Source: CBFHND01 sp965657085 (lineage in GTDB: Bacteria > Pseudomonadota > Alphaproteobacteria > Rhodobacterales > Rhodobacteraceae). From it: a DNA stretch of 64,000 nt. The stretch lies in assembly GCA_965657085.1 (NCBI GenBank), contig CBFHND010000001.1:248001-312000 (forward strand). The letters are read 5' to 3'. Position 1 is the first letter of the stretch; each line of letters starts with the position of its first letter. A program made the translations under genes and the position numbers. The notes below the pieces were generated by a model. It saw only the letters and a list, made by a program, of their open reading frames with translations. It had not been told where the DNA came from and searched no databases. Below are positions 8,113 through 16,047 of this stretch, piece after piece.

Positions 8113-9606
8113 TCAGTCCACTTGGTCCGCGAACGTCTCCAGCAGCTTGTGCTTTAGAATCTTGCCCGTGGGCGCCGCGGGCAGTGATGTCGCCAGAATG
8201 ATCTGGCTGGGCCGTTTGTAGCCCGCCAGACGTTCCGCCACAAAGGCGCGCAGGTCTTCGGGCGTCACCGTCTCGCCTTCGGCAACCTGGCAAAAGGCCA
8301 TCACCTTTTCGTCGCCGCCCACCTTCCGCCCGATCACCGCCGCCTGAATCACCCGCGGATGATCGTTCAGCGCCGCTTCTACCTCCGGCGGATAGACGTT
8401 GAAGCCGCCGTGAATGATCAACTCCTTTGACCGTCCAACGATGTGCAGGTGCCCCTTGTCGTCGATCCGGCCCAGATCGCCGGTGTGCATCCAGCCTTCG
8501 GGTGACAGCACCTTGGCCGTCTCTTCGGGATTGCGGTAATAGCCCTTCATGATGTGTGGACCACGGGTGATCACTTCGCCCACATCGTCGCCTGCGCCGG
8601 GCGCTTCACGGTCGAGATCAACTTCGATTCCAGGCAGAGGCGGACCAACCGAAATATCCGGGTCCCCAATCGTGTTGCGCGTGGCCGAGGTGCCAGCGGT
8701 CGTCTCGGTCATGCCGTATCCGTTCTGAAGCGCCACGCCATAGAACGCCTCCGCCTCACGCTTCCACGTGGGATCAAGCGGCGCGGCACCACTGGACACA
8801 TAGCGCAACGTGGCACTGTCCAGCTTGGCATAGCCCTTGTCCTTGACGTAGGCCATCAGCAGCGCGTGCATTTGCGGCACTGCGGAATAAAGCGTCACGC
8901 CGTCACGCAGGGCGGCAAAGGTCGCAGCCACGTCAAAGCGCGGGGCCAGCCGCACAGGTGCGCCTGCGTACATGGCGGCCACCACCACCGAGCACAGACC
9001 AAAAACATGGGTGATCGGCAGTACGCCATAGATCAGATCATCCGGCGTCATCTCGCGCAGGTTGGCCGAAGTGAGCCCCCCGAAGCGCACATTGGCATGG
9101 GTCAGCATCACCCCCTTGGGCGCGCCCGTGGTGCCGGTTGTGTAAAGCAGCACAGCCAGATCGCTGTCGGGGTCCGGCGTGCTGGGGCGCAGGGTGCCAA
9201 TGGCGAGGGTGCCATAGGTGCCGTGGTTCTCTTTGGCCCGGAAGCGGTCCGCGTGGGCCTTGGCATCGCCACTGACGCCACTGGTCGCCACGACGGCCGC
9301 AGGCCGCGCATGATCAACGATGCGCTGCACCTCTGCCTCGGTCTGGCGGGCGTTGACGGGGATCACCACCGCGCCGATCTGCCAGACTGCAAACAAGGTC
9401 GCGACGGCGGCCACGCAATTCTCGGACAGCATCAGAACCCTATCGCCGGGCTGCACGCCGCAGGCTTGAAGCTGCGCGCCGATATCGCGGACGGCGGCAT
9501 CCAGTTCCGAAAAGCTCAGCGTCACGCCCCCCTGATCGCTCAGGGCATGGGCGTCCGGACGGGCGGCCACATGCGCAGCCAGATAATCCTCGACCCGCGC
9601 GGTCAC
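8113..9606 (-). CDS. Acyl-CoA ligase (AMP-forming, ANL superfamily)
   Basis: Activates a carboxylic acid to its CoA thioester with ATP. The 497-residue protein has the P-loop-like LLYTTGTTGAPKGVMLTH, the A5 motif NGYGMTETT, TGDLGRID and the C-terminal catalytic lysine region PTGKILKHKL. It starts at a GTG that overlaps the stop of the preceding hydratase gene (GTGA). It is the last gene of the operon running from 15214 to 8113. By comparison with the Pim operon of Rhodopseudomonas it would be the PimA-like ligase, but the true acid substrate cannot be read. Confidence 0.9.
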   Translation of the reverse strand: MTARVEDYLAAHVAARPDAHALSDQGGVTLSFSELDAAVRDIGAQLQACGVQPGDRVLMLSENCVAAVATLFAVWQIGAVVIPVNARQTEAEVQRIVDHARPAAVVATSGVSGDAKAHADRFRAKENHGTYGTLAIGTLRPSTPDPDSDLAVLLYTTGTTGAPKGVMLTHANVRFGGLTSANLREMTPDDLIYGVLPITHVFGLCSVVVAAMYAGAPVRLAPRFDVAATFAALRDGVTLYSAVPQMHALLMAYVKDKGYAKLDSATLRYVSSGAAPLDPTWKREAEAFYGVALQNGYGMTETTAGTSATRNTIGDPDISVGPPLPGIEVDLDREAPGAGDDVGEVITRGPHIMKGYYRNPEETAKVLSPEGWMHTGDLGRIDDKGHLHIVGRSKELIIHGGFNVYPPEVEAALNDHPRVIQAAVIGRKVGGDEKVMAFCQVAEGETVTPEDLRAFVAERLAGYKRPSQIILATSLPAAPTGKILKHKLLETFADQVD

Positions 9607-10379
9607 TTGCTAAACTCCGGGGTGCGTTTTTCCAGGAAAGCGGCGATGCCTTCTGCGGCCTCTTCCGCGCCTGCGGCCCAGGCCATGCCATCGCGTTCGA
9701 CGTCCAGTTGCGCAGCTTCGGTCTGGTCATAGGCCTTGGACACCATGTCCCTGATCCGCCCCTGCGCCACACGCGGACCAAGGGCGATGCGGTCCACCAG
9801 TTCCAGCGCCTTTGGCATCACGTCGTCGGCGTCACAGGTCTGCATCACAACGCCCAGTTCGCACAGACGATCCGCCGTCACCGGCTGGGCCAAAACGCAG
9901 AGTTCCATCGCCAGCTGACGCGGCACCATACGCGCGAGATGGGCAGTCAGCCCACCATCAGGCACCAGCCCCGCCTTGACGTAGGACGCGGTGAACTTGC
10001 ACCCGGCTTCGGCCACGATCATGTCGCACGCCAGCGCAAGCGACATGCCCGCGCCCGCGGCACCTCCCTTGACCGCAGCGATGACCGGCACGGGCGACGT
10101 GCGGATCAGGCGCAACAGGTCATGCAATTCGTCGATCTTGCCGCGCCGCTCCTGCTCGGGCATGTCGCGCCGGGCGATCAGCACGTTCAGATTGCCGCCC
10201 GCACAAAAGAACCCGCCCTTCGAGCTCATCACCACCGCACGAATGCGCGGGTCCTGCGCCTTTTCAAAAGCCTCCGCGATCACCGCGTAAAGCTCGGGCG
10301 ACAACGCCCCGCGCTTGTCGGCATTGCCGTTCCAGATGATCAGACGATCGCCTGCGTCTTCCAGATATGCGTCGCTCAT
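9603..10379 (-). CDS. Enoyl-CoA hydratase/isomerase family protein
   Basis: A 258-residue crotonase-fold protein with the oxyanion-hole segments SSKGGFFCAGGNL and KGGAAGAGMSLALACD. The two glutamates that catalyse hydration in classical enoyl-CoA hydratases are absent (Ser-Leu in place of CE, and Tyr in the position of the second), while an Asp is present in GLVPDGG. That pattern is typical of isomerase-type members such as PaaG, so double-bond isomerisation is more likely than hydration; the fused hydratase at 13121 would do the latter. It starts with an ATGA overlap to the thioesterase gene. Confidence 0.85.
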   Translation of the reverse strand: MSDAYLEDAGDRLIIWNGNADKRGALSPELYAVIAEAFEKAQDPRIRAVVMSSKGGFFCAGGNLNVLIARRDMPEQERRGKIDELHDLLRLIRTSPVPVIAAVKGGAAGAGMSLALACDMIVAEAGCKFTASYVKAGLVPDGGLTAHLARMVPRQLAMELCVLAQPVTADRLCELGVVMQTCDADDVMPKALELVDRIALGPRVAQGRIRDMVSKAYDQTEAAQLDVERDGMAWAAGAEEAAEGIAAFLEKRTPEFSK

Positions 10380-10789
10380 CCTCGTCCCTCCGGTACGCGT
10401 TTGTAGACCCCCGTGGCCGTGGCCAGCAGCACACCGGCCTCGTCCACCAATTCACCTTCCACGAATTGCAGGCTGCGCCCGCCGCCCGTCACGGTGCCGG
10501 TGGCCACCACGCGACCGCCCTTGGCCGGGGCCAGGAACTGCGTGTTCATCGAAATGGTCAGAAATTTTGCCGCCCCGTCTTCGCTGGCGCTCAGCGATGC
10601 GGCGTAGCCCATGGCATTGTCCAGAAGGCAGGCAATGATGCCGCCATGCAATGCGCCGTGTCTGTTGGTGTGCTGCGCGCCCATGTCGAGCACGCAGCGT
10701 CCTTTTCCATCTTGGGCCGAAATATCCACCACGTAGCCCAGAAGCGTTTGCGCCCCGGTCTCGTCGCGGATGATCCCCGGCCCGCCCAA
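10376..10789 (-). CDS. PaaI-type hotdog thioesterase
   Basis: A 137-residue single hotdog domain with the family core HGALHGGIIACLLDNAMG. Such enzymes hydrolyse acyl-CoA and release CoA from dead-end intermediates. The best start is the TTG at 10789, three bases after the stop of the acyl-CoA dehydrogenase gene; there is no strong ribosome-binding site, so coupling to the upstream gene is likely. It ends in an ATGA overlap with the next gene. Confidence 0.82.
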   Translation of the reverse strand: MGGPGIIRDETGAQTLLGYVVDISAQDGKGRCVLDMGAQHTNRHGALHGGIIACLLDNAMGYAASLSASEDGAAKFLTISMNTQFLAPAKGGRVVATGTVTGGGRSLQFVEGELVDEAGVLLATATGVYKRVPEGRG

Positions 10790-10792
10790 GGG

Positions 10793-11890
10793 TTATGCCG
10801 CGCTCAGCGCGATGAACCGTTCAAGATGGTGATCGGTGTCGCCAAAGCGGTGGTCCGACATGACGATACGCTTGGCGATATGGGCCAGTTCGTATTCCTG
10901 CGTCATGGCGATGCCGCCGTGCATCTGGATCGCCTCTTCGGCCACAAGGCGCCCGGCGCGGCCCATCAGGTTCTTGGCCGCCGAGATGTTCAGATCGCGG
11001 GTGCGGGCATCCTCGTGCAGGTAACCTGCGGCGTTGATGACCGCGCTGCGGGCCTGCTCCATCTCGATCAGCAGATCGGCAAATCGGTGCGCCAAGGCCT
11101 GAAAGGTGCCGATGGGGCGACCGAATTGCTTGCGCGTGCCAAGGTATTCGTTGGTCAGCGCCGTGGCCGTTTCCATGGCACCCAGCGCCTCGGCGCATTG
11201 TGCGACGGTGGCCAGTGCCGTGACCTCTTCGATCAGGGCCAGGCCATCTTCGCTTAGCAATGTGCCTTCGACGTTTTCCAGCGTGACCTCGGCGGCGCGC
11301 CCGCCTGCCAGCAGCGGATAGCCCTGAATGGTCAGGCCCGCCGCGTCGACAGGCACGAGGAACAGCGAAATACCAGAGGTGTCCGACACATCGCCCGACA
11401 CGCGTGCCGACACGATCAGGTGATCCGCGGCTTCGGCGTTCATCACAACCGCTTTGCGCCCGTTGAGCGTGGTGCCATCTGCACTGGTGCGCACATGGTT
11501 GAGGTCATAGCGGCTTTGCGGTTCGGCATGGGCCACGGCCAATTGCAGAGCCCCGCCGATCATCTCTTCGACCATGTCGTCCTTGCCGCAAGCGGCCAGC
11601 AGACGCCCGCCCATCAGCGCACTGTCAAGGAAGGGTTCGACCACGCCCGCGCGGCCCAGTTCCTCGAACACCACGGCGATGTCGAAACCTGCACCGCCAA
11701 AGCCGCCCTGCTCTTCGGTGAACAGCGCGCCGATCACGCCGAGTTCGGCCAGTTCGGCCCAGATGTCGGCAGACATGCCAGTGTCGGATTCGAGGATCTT
11801 GTTGCGAACCTCGGTATCGTATTTGTCACGTAGGTAGCGGCGCAGGCTGTCTTGCAGCATTTGCCGTTCTTCGGTCAGGTCAAAGTTCAT
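10793..11890 (-). CDS. Acyl-CoA dehydrogenase, small partner (PimD-like)
   Basis: A 365-residue flavoprotein of the acyl-CoA dehydrogenase family, beginning MNFDLTEERQMLQDSLRRYL and ending with the family segment QMHGGIAMTQEYELAHIAKR. It overlaps the adjacent dehydrogenase gene by ATGA. Pairs of unequal dehydrogenases like this form heteromeric FadE-type enzymes acting on dicarboxylic or cyclic acyl-CoAs, for example PimC/PimD. It is shorter than most single-subunit enzymes and would be the second subunit. The substrate is inferred only from gene order. Confidence 0.9.
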   Translation of the reverse strand: MNFDLTEERQMLQDSLRRYLRDKYDTEVRNKILESDTGMSADIWAELAELGVIGALFTEEQGGFGGAGFDIAVVFEELGRAGVVEPFLDSALMGGRLLAACGKDDMVEEMIGGALQLAVAHAEPQSRYDLNHVRTSADGTTLNGRKAVVMNAEAADHLIVSARVSGDVSDTSGISLFLVPVDAAGLTIQGYPLLAGGRAAEVTLENVEGTLLSEDGLALIEEVTALATVAQCAEALGAMETATALTNEYLGTRKQFGRPIGTFQALAHRFADLLIEMEQARSAVINAAGYLHEDARTRDLNISAAKNLMGRAGRLVAEEAIQMHGGIAMTQEYELAHIAKRIVMSDHRFGDTDHHLERFIALSAA

Positions 11891-13086
11891 CGGCCACCCC
11901 CCATCATCACCTTCGAGATGATGCCGCGTTGAATTTCGTTGGAACCGCCAAAGATCGACAGCTTGCGGTAGTTGAAATATTCGGCCGCCACGGGGCCTGC
12001 CTCGTGCGGGTCGGGCAGTGCATCGTTGGCGCCTTCCACCCCTTCGGAGGCAAAGGGCATCGCGTAAGGACCAACGGCCCGACGGGCCAAGTCATTGATT
12101 TCCTGCCGGATAATCGTGCCCTTGACCTTGAGCATCGACGCCTCGACCCCCGGTGCGCCACCGGCGGCCGCTTGGGAGATGATGCGCAGGTTTGTGGTGG
12201 ACATCGCCTTGAGATCAATCTCGACCTGCGCGATGCGCGCGGCGAAATGCGGATTGGCGATCAGGGGCTTGCCCCCGGCCATCTCGGCCTTGGCGATGCG
12301 CTTGACCGTATCGAGGCCCGCCTGGCTGAACCCGACGCCCGCGATATTGGTGCGTTCATGGGTCAGCAGGTACTTGGCATAGGTCCAGCCCTTGTTTTCT
12401 TCGCCCACGAGGTTTTCCACCGGCACGCGCACATCCGTGAACCAGACCTCGTTCACCTCATGCGTGCCATCGAGCAGGATGATGGGCCGCACTTCGACGC
12501 CGGGCGTATCCATGTCGATGAGCAGGAAGGAAATGCCTTCTTGTTGCTTCACGTCCTTGTCGGTGCGCACGAGGCAAAAGATCATGTTGGCGTGCTGGCC
12601 AAGGGTCGTCCACGTCTTCTGGCCGTTGACCACATAATGATCGCCATCCTTGACAGCCGTGGTTTTCAGCGATGCAAGATCAGACCCTGCGCCGGGTTCG
12701 GAATAACCCTGACACCACCAGTCCGATCCATCCAGAATGCGCGGCAGCCAATAGTCATTCTGCTCTTTCGAGCCGAATTTGTGCAGAACCGGGGCCAGCA
12801 TCGACAGGCCAAAGGGCACGATGCGCGGCGCGTGGGCGGCGGCGGCTTCTTCTTCGAAGATGTGGCGCTGAACAGCATTCCATTCCGCCCCGCCGTATTC
12901 CTTGGGCCAGTTCTGGGCCAGCCAGCCCTTGCCGTTCAGGATCGCGTGCCAGCGTTCCTGATCTGCCTTTCCCAGTTCCTGACCCAGACGGATCTTGTCG
13001 GACATGTCCCTGGGCAGTTCATCACGCAGAAAGCTGCGCACTTCTTCACGAAAGGCCTTTTCTTCGTCGGTATAGCTCAGGTCCAT
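11887..13086 (-). CDS. Acyl-CoA dehydrogenase, large partner (PimC-like)
   Basis: A 399-residue acyl-CoA dehydrogenase beginning MDLSYTDEEKAFREEVRSFL, with the flavin-binding region CQGYSEPGAGSDLASL and NGQKTWTT, and the C-terminal FGGSNEIQRGIISK. Its start has an AGGAGA ribosome-binding site. It resembles the large subunit of pimeloyl-CoA dehydrogenase and lies directly before the smaller partner with ATGA overlap, so a heteromer is likely. It introduces the alpha-beta double bond in the CoA-linked acid. Confidence 0.92.
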   Translation of the reverse strand: MDLSYTDEEKAFREEVRSFLRDELPRDMSDKIRLGQELGKADQERWHAILNGKGWLAQNWPKEYGGAEWNAVQRHIFEEEAAAAHAPRIVPFGLSMLAPVLHKFGSKEQNDYWLPRILDGSDWWCQGYSEPGAGSDLASLKTTAVKDGDHYVVNGQKTWTTLGQHANMIFCLVRTDKDVKQQEGISFLLIDMDTPGVEVRPIILLDGTHEVNEVWFTDVRVPVENLVGEENKGWTYAKYLLTHERTNIAGVGFSQAGLDTVKRIAKAEMAGGKPLIANPHFAARIAQVEIDLKAMSTTNLRIISQAAAGGAPGVEASMLKVKGTIIRQEINDLARRAVGPYAMPFASEGVEGANDALPDPHEAGPVAAEYFNYRKLSIFGGSNEIQRGIISKVMMGGGR

Positions 13087-13120
13087 ATCTGGTCTCCTGT
13101 CTGATGGGTTGGGTCTGGCC

Positions 13121-15214
13121 TCAGGCGGCCTTGTTCAGATCGTCGAATGTCTTTCCTTCGGCCACCAGCTGTTCCAGCAGTGGCGCGATTTGCCAGAAGT
13201 ACGGGTCTTCCTTCTGGTATTCCTTCATATCGGCCAACAGTTCGGGCAGGCCCACGATGTCCGCCCATTTCAGCGGTCCGCCGCGATAACGCGGAAAGCC
13301 ATAGCCAAAGAGCAGGGTCATATCCACGTCAAGCGGGCGGCGCGCGATGCCTTCGCCCACGACCTTGGCCGCCTCATTGACCATCGCGGCCATATAGCGG
13401 CGCACGATCTCTTCGTGGGTAAAGCTGCGCGGGGTGATACCCTGTTCGGCACGTTCCGCTTCGATCAAGGGCATGACATCGGGGTTGGGCACGCGGGCCC
13501 TTGGGCCTGCGGAATAGTCATAGTAGCCCTTGCCGGTCTTCTGGCCGAAATGCCCGTCTTCACACAGCTTGTCGGCATAGGCAGCATCACGGGCGCGCGG
13601 GTCGATCCCTTCGGCCCGTTTGCGTTTGCGCACGGCCCATCCGATATCCAGCCCGGCCAGATCAGCCACGGCATAGGGGCCCATGGCAAAACCGAAGTCT
13701 TCGAGTGCCGCGTCGATTTCATAGGGCGACGCGCCGTCAAGGATCATGTGATCGGCAACAGTGCGGTAAGTCGATAGGATTCGGTTGCCGATGAACCCGT
13801 CACACACGCCAGCGCGCACGCTGATCTTGCCCAGACGTTTGCCCAGGTCAAAACCGGTGGCCACGACATCCGGTGCGGTCTTGTCGGCAACGACGACTTC
13901 CAACAGCTTCATCACATGCGCAGGTGAAAAGAAGTGCAACCCGATCACATCCGCGGGGCGCGACGTGGCAGCGGCAATTTCGTCGATGTCGAGATAAGAG
14001 GTGTTGGACGCGAGGATCGCCCCTTGTTTGCAGACACGGTCCAGTTCGGCAAAGACCTTCTTCTTTACCGCCATCTCTTCGAACACCGCTTCGATCACCA
14101 GATCAACGTCCGACAAGGCGTCGTAGTTCGTGACCACGCTCAGCGTGTGTGTGAGGATGGCGTCGTGCTTTTCCTGACTGATCTTGCCGCGCTTCAAGGC
14201 CCCCGACAGGTTGCCCGCGATACGCCCGCGCGCGGCTTCGCCAGCCTCGGGCGACATTTCCAGCATGGTCACCTCCAGCCCTGACAGCAGCGCCGCCGTG
14301 GCGATGCCCGCACCCATGGTGCCACCGCCAATGACCCCGATGTGCTGCAAGGCGCGCGGCGTGACGCCCTTGAGTTCGGGCAAGTTGCCGACCGCGCGTT
14401 CACTGAAGAAGGCGTGGATCATGCCCTGACGCTGATCGGTCTGCATCAGGTCCATGAAAATCTTGCGTTCGGCGGCCAGACCTTCGGCAAAGGGTTTCTC
14501 GACGCTGGCCTGCACGGCGCGCACGCACCATGCGGGCGAAACCTGTCCGCGTCCGCGCGCCAGCGTCGCATCAAAGGCCGCGTCCCAGTCGATCGCCTCG
14601 GGCGGGTCCATTTCACTGACCGCACGGCGCGGGGCACCGCTGTCCAACAGCTCCTGCGCATAGGCGAGACCGTTTTCCTTGGGATCACCATCGCGGATCA
14701 CATCGATCAGGCCCATCTCGGCCGCTTCCGCCGCCTTGACCTGACGGCCGGAGGTCATCACCTCAAGCGCTTTTTCAACGCCGGTCAGGCGCGGCATCCG
14801 CTGGGTGCCGCCCGCTCCGGGGATAAGGCCCAAGTGCACCTCTGGCAGACCCACACGCGCCGACGGTACGGCGATGCGGTAGTGACAGCCCAGCGCCACT
14901 TCGAGGCCACCACCAAGTGACACACCATGCATCGAGGCCACGACCAGCAAGGGCGAGGCTTCGATCCGGTTGATCAGCACCGGCAGGTGCGGCTCCATCG
15001 GGGGTTTGCCGAATTCGGTGATGTCCGCGCCCGCAAAAAACGCGCGCCCCTCGCCCACGATCAGAACCGCGCGGACGCCCTTGTCCGCTTCGGCGCGGTC
15101 CATGCCATCCCACAGCCCCTGACGCACAGCTTGGCTCAATGCATTCACCGGCGGGTTCTGCACCGTCAACACGGCGATGTCGCCATGGCGGGAGTATGCA
15201 ATCTTGTCGCTCAT
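13121..15214 (-). CDS. Fused enoyl-CoA hydratase / 3-hydroxyacyl-CoA dehydrogenase (FadB/FadJ/PimF type)
   Basis: A 697-residue bifunctional beta-oxidation enzyme. Residues 1-190 form the crotonase domain with both catalytic glutamates (GVSLGGGLEVALG and LPEVHLGLIPGAGGTQRM). From about residue 295 follows the NAD-binding domain (GGGTMGAGIATA), then the two C-terminal dehydrogenase domains. The ATG at 15214 is preceded by AGGAGGG. It is the first gene of the operon; a GAAAC-N3-GTTTC palindrome lies about 58-70 bp upstream. No thiolase gene is present in the operon, so the last step must be supplied from elsewhere. Confidence 0.93.
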   Translation of the reverse strand: MSDKIAYSRHGDIAVLTVQNPPVNALSQAVRQGLWDGMDRAEADKGVRAVLIVGEGRAFFAGADITEFGKPPMEPHLPVLINRIEASPLLVVASMHGVSLGGGLEVALGCHYRIAVPSARVGLPEVHLGLIPGAGGTQRMPRLTGVEKALEVMTSGRQVKAAEAAEMGLIDVIRDGDPKENGLAYAQELLDSGAPRRAVSEMDPPEAIDWDAAFDATLARGRGQVSPAWCVRAVQASVEKPFAEGLAAERKIFMDLMQTDQRQGMIHAFFSERAVGNLPELKGVTPRALQHIGVIGGGTMGAGIATAALLSGLEVTMLEMSPEAGEAARGRIAGNLSGALKRGKISQEKHDAILTHTLSVVTNYDALSDVDLVIEAVFEEMAVKKKVFAELDRVCKQGAILASNTSYLDIDEIAAATSRPADVIGLHFFSPAHVMKLLEVVVADKTAPDVVATGFDLGKRLGKISVRAGVCDGFIGNRILSTYRTVADHMILDGASPYEIDAALEDFGFAMGPYAVADLAGLDIGWAVRKRKRAEGIDPRARDAAYADKLCEDGHFGQKTGKGYYDYSAGPRARVPNPDVMPLIEAERAEQGITPRSFTHEEIVRRYMAAMVNEAAKVVGEGIARRPLDVDMTLLFGYGFPRYRGGPLKWADIVGLPELLADMKEYQKEDPYFWQIAPLLEQLVAEGKTFDDLNKAA

Positions 15215-15271
15215 CTGGGGCCCTCCTGAAATTCCTGTTGCATGGCCTGCGCCGCGCGCGTTCCGAACAGC

Positions 15272-15284
15272 GAAACAGCGTTTC
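15272..15284. promoter_or_regulatory. PsrA/FadR-like palindrome GAAAC-AGC-GTTTC
   Basis: A perfect 5-bp-arm inverted repeat in the 159-bp gap upstream of the beta-oxidation operon. The TetR-family fatty-acid regulator PsrA of pseudomonads recognises GAAAC-N2-4-GTTTC-like sites, so this is a good operator candidate. No such regulator gene is in the window. Confidence 0.5.
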
Positions 15285-15373
15285 ATTGCAACGACGTCAA
15301 ATTAGGCACAAGGGCCAAAGCCCCGCAAGAAGAAGATGGAGACCTGCCGCAAACGCCGCTACGTCACGAAGCG

Positions 15374-15865
15374 TCAGGCCGCGCGCTGGTAGATGAAGCA
15401 CCGGCCTTCCACGGCATCCGCGGGCAGCGCGCAAGGTTCCAACGCGTCGAAATACATACGGTCGCTCGACACCATGACGCCACCCACCGCCAGCAGCGGT
15501 TCGATCAGCGGTGACACGCTACGCGCAAAGCTGTCGTTCTTGGCGGCGTTGTGTCCGCCCAGATCAGCATGGATCAATGCCGCGGTCGGGCCAAAGCGGT
15601 CCAATGCCCTTGGCAACGTTTCAAAGACATCGCCCAACAGCACCTGACTGTCCGGCGGTGTGCTGTCGGGATGCGAGGCAATCGCGCGCTCGAAAACGAA
15701 GATGTCGCGTGTCCCCAGAACCTGCCGCATGTGGTCGTAGGTGCGCCCGTTGCCCAGCCCCAATTCAAATGCAGGCCCGGGCAAATCTGCAATCATCCCG
15801 GTGGCGTGTTCCAGACAGGCGCGTTGCGATACCATACGATCGATAAAGAGGTCGAGGCGGCTCAT
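15374..15865 (-). CDS. Small class I SAM-dependent methyltransferase (Methyltransf_17-like)
   Basis: A 163-residue protein with a Rossmann-type SAM-binding start FELGLGNGRTYDHMR at about residues 33-47, an acidic strand end (VFERA), ALIHADLGGHN and a later GGVMVSSDRM. It looks like the small PF12692-type methyltransferases. A clear paralogue lies at 33911-34387 within the glycan operon; both share ELGL..GRT.DH.R and the spacing of later motifs. The ATG at 15865 has an AGGA site. It stands alone, divergent from the ABC importer. The acceptor is unknown. Confidence 0.7.
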   Translation of the reverse strand: MSRLDLFIDRMVSQRACLEHATGMIADLPGPAFELGLGNGRTYDHMRQVLGTRDIFVFERAIASHPDSTPPDSQVLLGDVFETLPRALDRFGPTAALIHADLGGHNAAKNDSFARSVSPLIEPLLAVGGVMVSSDRMYFDALEPCALPADAVEGRCFIYQRAA

Positions 15866-16047
15866 CCAGAGGTCCTTTCAAGACAAATTGCACACACTTC
15901 ATGCGCGAGACGCGGGCAAATGTGTACCCCTGCCAGTCACGGAACGCACGATTGTCGTCCTGCGGTCACTGGACGCGCGCGCGGGAATCGGGTTTCACTG
16001 TGCATCTAATGGGATCCCGCGGGCCGGGTCCGCCACTGGGAATGCAA

